A DNA stretch of 56,801 nt from Hymenobacter aranciens. GTDB lineage: Bacteria; Bacteroidota; Bacteroidia; Cytophagales; Hymenobacteraceae. Of the stretch, positions 1 to 8,500 are shown piece after piece (position 1 is the stretch's first letter; the number at the start of each line of letters is the position of its first letter). A program made the translations under genes and the position numbers. The notes beneath the pieces were generated by a model. That model had not been told where the DNA came from, ran no database searches, and saw nothing but the letters and a program-made list of their open reading frames with translations. The DNA lies in NCBI RefSeq assembly GCF_030580865.1, contig NZ_JAUQSY010000025.1, forward strand, positions 1 through 56,801, in the 5' to 3' direction.

Positions 1-57
1 ATATCTGGCGGGCCGAAACGAGAGAATAAGAGAGAGGTCTAGCGTAGGGCAACAGCA

Positions 58-110
58 AGGGCAAAACCAGGGGCAAAACCAGGGGCAAAACCAGGGGCAA
101 AACCAGGGGC
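58..110. repeat. 12-bp tandem array (GGGGCAAAACCA), left copy
   Basis: Four complete 12-bp units and a partial fifth, essentially identical to the larger array that ends the window at 56715-56801. The flanks differ (AACAGCAA before this one, CCCCTGCA before the other), so these are two arrays or two views of one ambiguous array. On the minus strand the unit stays in frame as Pro-Leu-Val-Leu, but nothing suggests translation. It may be an iteron-type protein site, or a repeat at which assembly of a circle broke. Confidence 0.85.
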
Positions 111-550
111 CGCTACCTTCATAACTATTTTGTAGACATGTTGTTTTATAGTGCCTCCTTTCAGTCACCGATTACCCATTTCTGATTACCCGTGAATGCC
201 GCAAAAAGGTGGCTGAAAAAGGCAGTAACGCAATGGGTTACTCGGTACACCTGGAAACAGCAATGAATGGAGCTATTTCGGCCTCCTATTGGGGTGTAAT
301 TCGGCGTTCATTTGTCAGCGCCTGCGGAGTCGACCTCCTGAGCGCGTTGCGAAAGCTGTTACGAGTCAAAAAAGCAAGCAGTACCAGAGGTGGACGACCG
401 CGCTTTTTTTGCTATACTGCTGCGATAATGGATGAAATGAGAGCTGACTGGCCATGCAGACCCTTTTTCCACTATTTACCCAAGTAGATAGCCTAAGCAC
501 GTCACCCATTAGTTGAAAACGGACTAGTTGCTCCGGTATTCTGCATGCAC
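111..550. other. Non-coding stretch, no supported gene
   Basis: A 92-codon open frame runs through 209-487, but its product has no recognisable domain or sensible composition. There is no promoter box or ribosome site in front of it. A T-run follows a GC-rich segment near 395-410, but no convincing stem was found. I see nothing supportable here. Confidence 0.5.
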
Positions 551-600
551 TTATGCGGACTTATGCGGACTTGCGTGGGCTTATGCGTATTTATGCGGAC
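551..600. repeat. Five 10-bp tandem units (TTATGCGGAC type)
   Basis: Five consecutive 10-bp units fill this stretch exactly. Units 1, 2 and 5 are TTATGCGGAC; unit 3 (TTGCGTGGGC) and unit 4 (TTATGCGTAT) are degenerate. A 10-bp period puts every unit on the same face of the helix, which suits cooperative protein binding. It ends 48 bp before the TetR-family gene, so regulatory binding or origin function is possible. That role is inference. Confidence 0.7.
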
Positions 601-650
601 ATTGCAAGTTGTAAAGAAGACTAGTCACTCCGCTACTGGCTGCTTGCAAT
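601..650. promoter_or_regulatory. Inverted repeat over the TetR-gene start (possible operator)
   Basis: ATTGCAAG at 601-608 is repeated in inverse as CTTGCAAT at 643-650, the second arm overlapping the ATG at 649. TetR-family proteins usually bind inverted repeats close to their own start, so this is a candidate autoregulatory operator. The arms are perfect over 8 bp but 34 bp apart, which is wide for one TetR dimer. Confidence 0.35.
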
Positions 651-1248
651 GAAAAAAGTCATCTCCCACCAGATTTTACGCGCGGCCCTCGATGTGTTCA
701 CCACGGAGGGCTTCGCTGGCACCACCGCCCAGATTGCCCACGCTGCCGGCGTAGGAACGGGAACCTTGTTCCGGTATTTTCCCACCAAAGCGGGGCTCAC
801 CGCGGCGCTCTTTCAGGAAGTGGAGCAGGGCCTGGAAAATAGACTGGTCCCTGGCCTACCCCACTCTACCCCGCCGGCGTGGCTCACGCATGCCTCCCAG
901 GGCCGGCTCTGGCAATATTGGATGCAAGCAGCCCAGCAAGCGCTGACTTACCCGGCCGCATTCCAGTACTGGGTGCTCTATCGCGCAGACCCGCGGGGGG
1001 CGGTGGTGCGCACGCACGCGGCAAACCGCGTAGGCTGGCTGGCCCGGGTGGCCCATGCGCTCACGGAATATCAGGACTGGGGGCAGCCGGACCCCGCGCG
1101 GCAGGCTTTGGCCGTGGCCCAGTTTGCCGGGCAGTGGGAAGCCACGCTGCACTACTTACTCACCCGGCCCCCCCTGCCCACCGCTGAACCGGCTCCGGCG
1201 GTGCTGGAGCGGGCCTTTCGGAGTTGGTGGCGGGGGCTGGACCTGTAG
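649..1248 (+). CDS. TetR/AcrR-family transcriptional regulator
   Basis: 199 aa, the usual length for the family. Residues about 5-50 form the TetR_N helix-turn-helix: ILRAALDVF, then GTTAQIAHAAGVGTGTLFRYF, with the typical G-T-L-F-R-Y-F-PTK recognition-helix ending. The rest is a variable, Trp- and Ala-rich ligand domain with no recognisable inducer class. Such proteins repress nearby genes until a small ligand binds. No drug pump or enzyme is adjacent, so the target could be its own promoter or the downstream origin and rep region. ATG start; a perfect 8-bp inverted repeat overlaps it. The family call is firm; the target is unknown. Confidence 0.85.
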   Translation: MKKVISHQILRAALDVFTTEGFAGTTAQIAHAAGVGTGTLFRYFPTKAGLTAALFQEVEQGLENRLVPGLPHSTPPAWLTHASQGRLWQYWMQAAQQALTYPAAFQYWVLYRADPRGAVVRTHAANRVGWLARVAHALTEYQDWGQPDPARQALAVAQFAGQWEATLHYLLTRPPLPTAEPAPAVLERAFRSWWRGLDL

Positions 1249-1303
1249 GATAGAATAGGAAGAGAATAGTGCCAGCATCCCATAGGCTAGCCTCAGCCTT
1301 TTC

Positions 1304-1771
1304 ACCCCTTTTTTGTAGTCGCGTGACCCCTTTTTTGTAGTCGTGTAGCACTTGAGTGTAGATATAAAACTCGCATTTCCAACACACTGAAGTCCTTTAT
1401 CAGTGAATGCGACTACAAAAAAGGGGTCGCGCCCCTCCGAATAAACTGCTGAAATGTAGGACAAACTTCCCCACGACAGCATATTAGCTTGCATTTGTTC
1501 TTGTCCAAAATTTTTTCAAAAAAACTGCTTATAAACTAGCTGTTTATTTTCTTTAAAAGCTTTTAGTTAGTTTACTGGTCGCGTAACACTTTGACTTTTA
1601 ATTCCCCCAGAGCACACGCGACTACAAAAAAGGGGTCACGCGACTACAAAAAAGGGGTCACGCGACTACAAAAAAGGGGTCACGCGACTACAAAAAAGGG
1701 GTGAAAAGACTGAAATACGACTACAAAAAAGGGGTCACGCGACTACTTTGTGAAAAAAATGTAGTCGCGAG
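1304..1771. repeat. Iteron-type replication origin
   Basis: The 17-bp core GACTACAAAAAAGGGGT occurs at 1620, 1642, 1664, 1686 and 1719, giving spacings of 22, 22, 22 and 33 bp, close to whole turns of the helix. A further direct copy is at 1411 and two inverted copies are at 1304-1320 and 1326-1342. A half site (GCGACTAC, from about 1739) faces an inverse GTAGTCGCG at 1761. Between the groups, 1507-1570 is very AT-rich and suits a melting region. Iterons beside a Rep_3 gene are the classical theta origin. Facing direct and inverted copies can pair two origins (handcuffing) and limit copy number. Confidence 0.85.
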
Positions 1772-1784
1772 AGGGCGTAGGTCG

Positions 1785-1792
1785 TATTTTTG
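1785..1792 (+). promoter_or_regulatory. Bacteroidota -7 box of the rep gene
   Basis: TATTTTTG matches the Bacteroidota -7 consensus TAnnTTTG exactly and lies 22 bp before the rep ATG. A TTTG at 1747-1750 is too far away to be its -33 partner. The box sits right after the inverse iteron half site at 1761-1771, so bound initiator could repress its own transcription. Confidence 0.45.
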
Positions 1793-1814
1793 ATAGAATT
1801 CTACCTTTACTCTC

Positions 1815-2975
1815 ATGGAAGTTCACCCCGCTCTGACTCCGCAACCTTTGGTTGTTCAGCATAATGCGCTAGTCAATGCACGCTTTGACTTGACTACCAA
1901 TGAAGCCCGTTTGTTCATGGCTTTGCTGTCCCGGGTACAGCGCCATGACACTGCTTTTAGCAAGTGCCAGGTTACGGTGCGAGAGGTGATGGGCGGTACG
2001 GCCAGCAAAAACAGTTACGAGCAAATGCGGCGTATGCTCAAGGATTTTGGCGGGCGCACTTTAGTCGTTGAACAGCTAGGACAGGATGGTAAATTGCAGA
2101 AGCAACCAAGCTTTACAGTTTTACCACTATTAGCTTATGCTACCTATGTCAAAGGTGAGGGATTAATCGAAGCCCAATTCAACGACTTACTTCTCCCCTA
2201 CCTGCTGCAGCTACGCGACAACTTCACCAAGGCTCAGCTGACGGAACTGTTAAAGCTTAAAAGCGCCAACTCGTACCGTATTTACTGGCTATTACGCGAA
2301 TACGCTAGCTTTGGCAAGCGAATCATCAGATTAAGTGAGTTAAAAGCTATTTTAGGATTGGAGCAGGAATACGACCGCTTTAATAACTTTCGGGCTCGGG
2401 TCTTGGAGCGTGCCAAAGCGGAGCTGGCGGAGACAGACTTGCCATTCACATACGAGGCAATCAAAGAAGGGCGCGAAGTCGTCGAAATCAAATTTCTTTT
2501 TCCTCCTGCTTCTAATCAGGCTATAGCTACTGAGGTATCGGTGCCAGCCTGGCAGTCTGCCCTGCTCTCCATCGGTGTTTCGGTGAAAAGCTTAGCAGCC
2601 GTAGAGGCTCGGCTGCAAGCAGGCGAATACGACGAGGGATACGTGCAGTTTGTGCTTGATGCCGTGCGAAAGCAAGTGAAAGCCGGGAAAATTAAAAAGG
2701 AGGGTGGCGCCGTTTTTAAAGCCTTGGTGGATGGCTATCTCCTCGACGACTACCGCAAAGCGCAGCAGACACCTGCTTCGGCTATCGTAAAAGCTAGCCC
2801 TGTACTCAGCGCTAAGCGGAAAAGACTCCTTAGTGCTCTGGAAGACGCTTATACTAGTCAGAGATTCATTAAAACGGCGGTCATCTACACGGACGAAACC
2901 CGGCCAGTGGCTATTGCTGATGTGCAGGCTACCATTGATGAGTTGCAGCGGCAGTTGCAGGCATTGGAGAACTGA
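1815..2975 (+). CDS. rep: Rep_3-family replication initiator
   Basis: 386 aa. The N-terminus (VVQHNALVNARFDLTTNEARLF followed by MALLSRV) is the hallmark opening of Rep_3/RepB-type initiators, which have two winged-helix domains. Winged helix 1 covers roughly residues 15-130. Winged helix 2 covers roughly 140-235 and contains the LKSANSYRIYWLLREY helix typical of the family. The Lys-rich tail (about 260-386) is less conserved. It should bind the iterons immediately upstream, melt the AT-rich segment and recruit the host replisome. ATG start, preceded by an exact -7 box. The iterons, AT-rich segment and gene order together make the origin assignment strong. Confidence 0.92.
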   Translation: MEVHPALTPQPLVVQHNALVNARFDLTTNEARLFMALLSRVQRHDTAFSKCQVTVREVMGGTASKNSYEQMRRMLKDFGGRTLVVEQLGQDGKLQKQPSFTVLPLLAYATYVKGEGLIEAQFNDLLLPYLLQLRDNFTKAQLTELLKLKSANSYRIYWLLREYASFGKRIIRLSELKAILGLEQEYDRFNNFRARVLERAKAELAETDLPFTYEAIKEGREVVEIKFLFPPASNQAIATEVSVPAWQSALLSIGVSVKSLAAVEARLQAGEYDEGYVQFVLDAVRKQVKAGKIKKEGGAVFKALVDGYLLDDYRKAQQTPASAIVKASPVLSAKRKRLLSALEDAYTSQRFIKTAVIYTDETRPVAIADVQATIDELQRQLQALEN

Positions 2976-3012
2976 CCGTACTCAGTTAGTGCAGTGAGCA
3001 ACGTTCTTATGT

Positions 3013-3490
3013 GTAACACGAGTAATACCGGTAACACTATTCACGCTTGGTAGCAGGCTCTGCGTTGAATTTGTGAGTGCTTCACCAGCGCTATAGAGTT
3101 GCTCTATCGCGCCACTGTCGGGTACAAAGCCAAAGGGCGGTCCGCGTTGAAGATGGCGCCTTCCTTAGTTATGGAGGAAAATTTAGTCACAATGGCGGTT
3201 CGTGGCAGTAGTGCTAGTAATACATTATTACTGGTGTTACTAATGTTATGCGATAACATTTACTCGCTGGTACGATAGACTACTATGTGCGAACCGTAAT
3301 GCTACAAAGACTGGCCATTACACAGTGCAGGCCCAAGCCAACACGCAACTAGATTTGGTTTACTCAATGAAGGTTGCGTGGTAAGGGCCAGCAGAAGTAA
3401 TAAATGTCCAGCTTTCTCACCAATAGAAAGTAACACTAGTAACATCAGTAATAATGGTAATAATTATAAGTGCTGTAATACAAGTAACAC
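3013..3490. repeat. GTAACAC repeats, candidate centromere (parS-like) and par operator
   Basis: The 537-bp gap between rep and parA holds GTAACAC at 3013, 3031, 3430 and 3484 and its inverse GTGTTAC at 3234, with many near copies of the form AGTAAtAnnGGTAA. A longer shared form is GTAACACyrGTAAyA. The same motif recurs inside the small gene after parA (exact at 4477, near copies 4431-4486). Small partition loci with an RHH partner typically have centromere repeats upstream that double as the operator. Partition role is inferred from position. Confidence 0.6.
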
Positions 3491-3500
3491 TGATGTGGTG

Positions 3501-3508
3501 TAGCTTTG
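3501..3508 (+). promoter_or_regulatory. Possible -7 box directly before parA
   Basis: TAGCTTTG fits TAnnTTTG exactly but ends only 4 bp before the parA ATG, so transcription would begin at or beside the start codon (leaderless mRNA). It follows directly on the last GTAACAC repeat, so a repeat-bound partition protein would cover it. With no visible -33 TTTG it may be chance. Confidence 0.3.
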
Positions 3509-3512
3509 CAGT

Positions 3513-4256
3513 ATGGGTAAGATTATCGCTTTTACAAACCAAAAGGGGGGAGTTGGCAAGACCACTTCTGTTGCTAATATTGGAGCCGGGCTAGCACGGG
3601 CCGGACACCGGGTATTACTGCTTGACCTAGACCCGCAGGCTAATCTGACGAAAGGCTTAGGAGTGATGGACGCCGAGCAGAACGTGTATGGTGCCTTACT
3701 AGGGGAGTACGCATTACGCGCCTACACCCTGCGCGATAACTTGGCTCTGGTTGCTGGCTCACCGGCTCTTTCCGGTTTTGAAAAAGTAAAGGGCAACGAC
3801 CTAGACCGTGAGTTTTTGCTCAAAGACTTGCTGGCACCCGTCCGGGAGCGGTTTGATTATGTACTGCTCGACTGTCCACCAGCATTAGGTTTGATTACCC
3901 TGAATGCTTATGCCTGCGCCGACATGCTGTTCATCCCCCTAGAGGCCCAACTGTATGCGGCCGATGGGCTGGAGAAGGTGCTTGACTTAGTAACCCGAGT
4001 GCAGCGTCGGGTCAACCCCGCCCTCACTATCGGAGGCATTTTCTTCACACGCTTTGATGGACGTAAAGTGCTACGACGGGAAACAGCAGAACAACTGCGG
4101 GCGCAGTATCCTGGGCTTATCTTACAGCAGGCAGTACGCGAGAGCATTGCGTTGAGCGAGGCTCCGCATTTAGGGCAAGACATTTTTGCCTACGCTCCCG
4201 GTAGCGCCGGTGCGGCTGATTACCAGACTCTACTGGAAGAAATACTCACTCGTTAA
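3513..4256 (+). CDS. parA: ParA-family partition ATPase
   Basis: 247 aa, a short ParA (type Ib-like) without an N-terminal DNA-binding extension. The deviant Walker A box is KGGVGKTT at residues 11-18. The switch I-like LLDLDPQANLTKGLG follows at about 36-50 and Walker B is DYVLLDCPPALG at about 113-124. It should form ATP-dependent dimers on the nucleoid that move plasmid copies bound by the partner protein. The partner gene starts 39 bp downstream, so the two are probably one operon. The GTAACAC repeats upstream are the likely centromere. Confidence 0.93.
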   Translation: MGKIIAFTNQKGGVGKTTSVANIGAGLARAGHRVLLLDLDPQANLTKGLGVMDAEQNVYGALLGEYALRAYTLRDNLALVAGSPALSGFEKVKGNDLDREFLLKDLLAPVRERFDYVLLDCPPALGLITLNAYACADMLFIPLEAQLYAADGLEKVLDLVTRVQRRVNPALTIGGIFFTRFDGRKVLRRETAEQLRAQYPGLILQQAVRESIALSEAPHLGQDIFAYAPGSAGAADYQTLLEEILTR

Positions 4257-4295
4257 AAGTATCGTTAGCTATTCAAGCGTTCCGCGACATTCGTT

Positions 4296-4751
4296 ATGGC
4301 CAAAACTTTCAAAAACGTAACTCGCCCAGCCGATGCGGCTGAAATAAGCAAACCTATTTCTGAACGGGATTTTTTTGATTTAACCACCGAGCCTATACGA
4401 AAGCAGAACCTTGAAGACAAAGAGGATTCGGTAAACACAAGCAATACCCACAACACGGATAATAGTGATAACACCAGTAACACTGGTACGATCACACCTT
4501 CTGTGGAAGAATCTGCTGGAGTACGGCAAACTTTCGTGCTGAGTCGTGGGCACTTGGAGCAACTACGCGACTACGTTCATGCCCGCCGAACGCAGGGCGA
4601 CGTGTACTACTCGCAGAAACAAGCATTGCAAGAGGCACTAGAGTTGCTGTTCGCTACTGCGGCGCCCGCGCCGCCGCGGCCGGCCCAGGCCCGAGCCCGG
4701 GAGCAGGAACATCGGGACCGTATTCAGCAAGGACACCGGGGTAAACGCTGA
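4296..4751 (+). CDS. Small RHH-type centromere-binding partner of ParA (ParB/ParG analogue)
   Basis: 151 aa in three parts. Residues 1-45 are a charged N-terminus of the sort that stimulates ParA ATPases. Residues about 46-66 are a low-complexity Asn/Thr/Ser stretch (NTSNTHNTDNSDNTSNTGT). Residues about 75-120 look like a ribbon-helix-helix fold: a QTFVLS strand, LEQLRDYVHARR helix 1, then SQKQALQEALELLF helix 2. The tail is Ala/Pro/Arg-rich. The Asn/Thr stretch exists because the GTAACAC-type DNA repeats run through the coding sequence, so protein and DNA repeat overlap. Position after parA fits a DNA-binding partition protein. No canonical ParB motif is present. The fold is my reading, not a search result. 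Confidence 0.65.
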   Translation: MAKTFKNVTRPADAAEISKPISERDFFDLTTEPIRKQNLEDKEDSVNTSNTHNTDNSDNTSNTGTITPSVEESAGVRQTFVLSRGHLEQLRDYVHARRTQGDVYYSQKQALQEALELLFATAAPAPPRPAQARAREQEHRDRIQQGHRGKR

Positions 4752-5426
4752 CCTGACGCTCGAGGCAGACCGAAGAGGTTCAGTCGTAGCGCCATCTTGC
4801 TTTGCAAATTATCTCATCAGCAATGGCAAGCAGAACTGTTTCAATCTATCCCTTTGAGCCATTCTACAATAGCGGGGATTTATCATGCACCGCGAAACCC
4901 CATTTTTGTAGTCGTATGGCGTGAAGCCGAGTTGTTGACTCTACCAACCGCACCAATCCTAGTCAGGGTAGAGATGACTTAATTTGCAAGGTAATTCATT
5001 GTTTATCAAAATTTTGCATATGGTTGGCATTACTGTTTGACGCTTTCAGATTTTTCAGATACTGATAGCGAATAAAAAATGACTGCTGCATAAAGTAGAT
5101 TTTTACTTCGAAGGTGTTGCAATTCCCTGAAGTAATTACTGATAATCATTGATTTGTCGTACGCAAGTTTGCCGGGTATCATCCTGCTTGCTACTATAAG
5201 ACTACAAATTTGGGGTCATCTACTCACGAGGGGAAGCAAGAGGATAGTTATGCGGGGGGGGGGGGGGAGAACGAATGCTATTTATCTCAAGCGGTTGTAT
5301 AACGCTAGTATTTGCTGCCACTTTCCTTACCTAGGCAAGGAAAGCTTCTCTGTAAGAACTGTTTCACAACTACTTGAACGAACGGAGTAGTATAAAACGA
5401 GAGTATAAAAACAGAGGAGAAATTAA
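4752..5426. other. Non-coding region with stray iterons and a 14-G tract
   Basis: No credible gene: open frames at 4797-4982 and 5154-5390 lack any protein character. Two iteron-like sites remain. 4897-4913 is an inverted copy of the origin core with one mismatch, and 5200-5216 is a direct copy with three mismatches. An uninterrupted run of 14 G lies at 5254-5267; such tracts slip easily in replication and sequencing, so the true length is uncertain. The iteron-like sites could titrate Rep or pair with the origin 3 kb away. Confidence 0.55.
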
Positions 5427-5474
5427 TAGTAAATAAAAGTATATAATTTCTTAATTTTATACTTTTATTTACTA
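5427..5474. repeat. AT-rich perfect 17-bp inverted repeat
   Basis: TAGTAAATAAAAGTATA at 5427-5443 is exactly complementary to TATACTTTTATTTACTA at 5458-5474, with a 14-nt AT loop. The DNA could form a long hairpin or bind a dimeric regulator. It lies 95 bp before the CHAT-protein ATG and upstream of its -7 box, so it is either an upstream operator or the insulating end of the partition region. It is too AT-only for a standard rho-independent terminator. Confidence 0.7.
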
Positions 5475-5502
5475 AATCATGGAGCTAGTATTATGTGCTG
5501 CT

Positions 5503-5538
5503 TATAAGTGATGTGTAGCGTATTGCCACTTATATTTG
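5503..5538 (+). promoter_or_regulatory. -7 box and overlapping inverted repeat before the CHAT gene
   Basis: TATATTTG at 5531-5538 matches TAnnTTTG exactly, 30 bp before the ATG at 5569. TATAAGTG (5503-5510) and CACTTATA (5527-5534) form a perfect 8-bp inverted repeat whose right arm overlaps the box, so a repressor bound there would block transcription. The box also shows that an upstream in-frame TTG at 5536 cannot be the start, since it lies inside the promoter. Confidence 0.5.
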
Positions 5539-5568
5539 AAGCTGGTACAACAGTTTCATCCAGCGCTT

Positions 5569-8500
5569 ATGTCTACGACTAGCCGCGTTAGCGGTGTGCA
5601 GCTTACGCTTCCCACCGATTTCATTCTAGAAGAGGCTACTGCCTCATCAGCAACGGTACGCCGCTCCCGGCCTGGGCGTGCGTTTGGTCCGGTCCCTATG
5701 CCTATGCCAGCGGCTTCCACTGTTCCCGATGCGATGGCGGAAGCATTTGCCCGGCAGGAAATGATTCTGGTAGACCATGTGGCTATCACTTCTCCGCTAC
5801 CTACTGCCGCCCGGCGCGGGGTAGGGGAGGGGACGCCGACGTTAGAGGTAGTAGTCCCCCTGGCTGAGCAGGAGGATGCGGCCATCCTATTGGAACAGGA
5901 TGGCTTTTATTCCTGGCATTTCGAGCCGAATCCGGCCGTCGCTTCGCGGCCTGGTCGCCAGCGGGGAGCTTCACCTACGCGTCAGGTGCAGTTGCGCATT
6001 CCGCTGAGTGCCGCCTTGCCGGAGGCAGCGCCTGACCAACCCACACGCCGCGGGGTTGTGGGAGACTTCCTGCGCGGCAAAATCAAGGCCTTCATCTACC
6101 GCTTTGCGGCCCGCGTCGTGGTGGGCCAGGCCGTCACGTTTCTGGAGCGCAATGTGCGGCGTGGACTGGTGCACATTGCCAGCCTGAACCCGGCGAACTG
6201 GACACTGGTGGCCAATCCTGCCGGATTGCCGCTCCCAACTGGGCGACCGGCCCGGATTCTGCTACTTGTACACGGCACGTTTAGCAGTACGGTAGGGGCC
6301 TATACGGCGCTAACGGCTACCCCCTGGGGGCAGACCTTTCTGACGGCCGCCCTGAATGACTACGACCTCGTGCTGGGATTTGACCATCCTACCCTTAGTG
6401 TGGACCCACTGGAAAATGCCAGTGACCTACTTGCCGCCCTGCAGACTATTACGTGGCCCGCTCCCCCGCGGGTAGACGTGGTTGCCCACAGCCGTGGGGG
6501 ATTGGTGTTTCGCTGCCTGGTAGAGCACCTGCTGCCGCTGACCAGCTTTACCTGGCAGCTGGGCCGGGTGGTATTTGTGGGAGTGACCAACGCAGGAACC
6601 CTGCTGGCCGCCCCAGCGAACTGGCAGGCCCTGGTGGACCTGTACACGAACCTGACCGCCGCCACCTGTCAGCTGCTGCGTTTAATGCCCCAGGCCACGG
6701 CCGTAAGTCTCGTGCTGGAAGAGTTGGTGCGCAGCCTGGGCGCCTTCGTGAAGTACTGTGCCACGACTGCCGTCACCGACCGCCTGGCCCCCGGGCTGGC
6801 GGCTATGGAGCCAGGAGGAGAGTTCATCACGCGCCTCAACGAGGAACAGCCCCGCCAGCCCACCATTGCGCAGACCGATTACTGCGCCATCACCTCCGAT
6901 TTTCAGCCCCAGGTGCGCGGCGGCGTGCACGAGCCGCGGGAACTACCCGCTCGCCTGCTCCAGTGGCTGGGCAGCAGTTTTATGGGAGCCCTGATGCAGG
7001 AGGCCAATGACCTGGTGGTCCACACTGCCTCCATGACACAGTTGGACGCCAGCGTTGGCACGTATTTCAAGGATGTACTGGCCTTCGGCACCAACCCGCA
7101 GGTGTATCACACCAATTATTTCGTGCGCCCGGAGGTGACGAATGCCCTGACGCGCTGGCTGCGCCTGCGTGCTCCCCAGCCCCCACTTACTCCGACTGAG
7201 AAGCGTCAACGGAAACCTGCTCCCAAGTCCACTCCCGGGCCGGGCCGCGCCGTCGAGGCTGACCTGCCCGCCTCCGTAGATGTGGATGTTTGTTTGCTGC
7301 CCGCCACGCTGCTCGTGCGCGAAGCCCTGCAGCTGGTCCAGACGCAACATCCCAGTTACGTTATCGTGCAGCAATCGATGGACGAGGGCCACCGCGAATT
7401 TGCCTTTGCCACTGAGCACTTACTGGCGCTTCCCAAAACGGCAGCGGGTCGTTCGCTGGCCGACGCCCTACACCTGGCACGCACGACCCCTTCACCGGTG
7501 CTGACCCCGGGTACTGTTCCCGATACCTTACAGCCCCTGCTGGTTCCGCAGGAGCAAGGCCGACGGCACACTACCGGCCCTGCTCCTGAAGAGCTGCCTA
7601 TCATTGCGCAGCAGGGCCGCTCAACGGGAGTAGTACCGCCGCTGGCATCAGGGGCCGACGGGCCAGCTTTGGCAGCCCTGGCCCGTAAAGTAGCGTCGCC
7701 CCGTCAGGGTGCCGACGAGGTGCTGCGCCGCCGCTTGCTGCCGTCGTTTCTGGCGGAAGAAGCGGGGCAATCCTCTCGGGTGGCCCGCCAGCAGCGGCTG
7801 GGTTTCTTCGTGGGGGCCGACCAGGTCGTGGCGGGTGCTGGCAGCGAAGCGCCCGCTACGCCCCGTCCCCGTCCCACCCGGGCTGCCCGCCGCCCCACGC
7901 CGATGCCTGCGCCGTGTCATTTCCGCGCCGAGATGGAGCAACAGGTACTGGTCGGCCGACCGGCCGTACTAGAGGTGCTCGTCGCGCGCGAGGCCCTGGC
8001 GTCGGTTGGCCACAACGGCGCCGACGCTGCCCAGCTGGACGTGCCAGCCGGCGCCCCGCTCACCGTGCAGATACTTCCCAAGGTGAATTTTGAGTGGGTC
8101 GAGCCGGTCGACCAGTACACCCGCACCGTGGAAGCGCCCACACCCGGCGCGCCGCAGTCCCTGTACTTCACCCTGCGGGCGACCCACACGGGCGAAGGAG
8201 AGGTTTGGGTGGTCGTGCGCCAGAATCAGGTTCCCCTGCTCACGCTGCACCTGCGGCCGGAAGTAGTTACGGCGCGCAGTACTGCCGCGGGCCGGCGCAC
8301 CCAGGCCGAAGCCCCCGTTACGCCCGCCGCAGCCCCCACCCCGGCGCTGCACCAACTCGTTATCACTGAGCGCCGCAATGGCAGCCAGCTCAGCTATCAC
8401 TTCCAGCTGCAGCTGCCCGACCTGGGCGTACTGCAGTGGGGCGAAACCCAACCCTTCGCCGGAGACCGGCAGGCGTACGTGGCCCAGCTCTACCAGGAGA

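Noticed and set aside
209..487. 92-codon open frame near the left end
   Set aside because: No domain, odd composition, no promoter or ribosome site, and repeats nearby suggest non-coding DNA.
1156..1494. 112-codon open frame on the minus strand through the origin
   Set aside because: It runs through iterons and the end of the TetR gene; the repeated KKG-type residues come from translated iterons.
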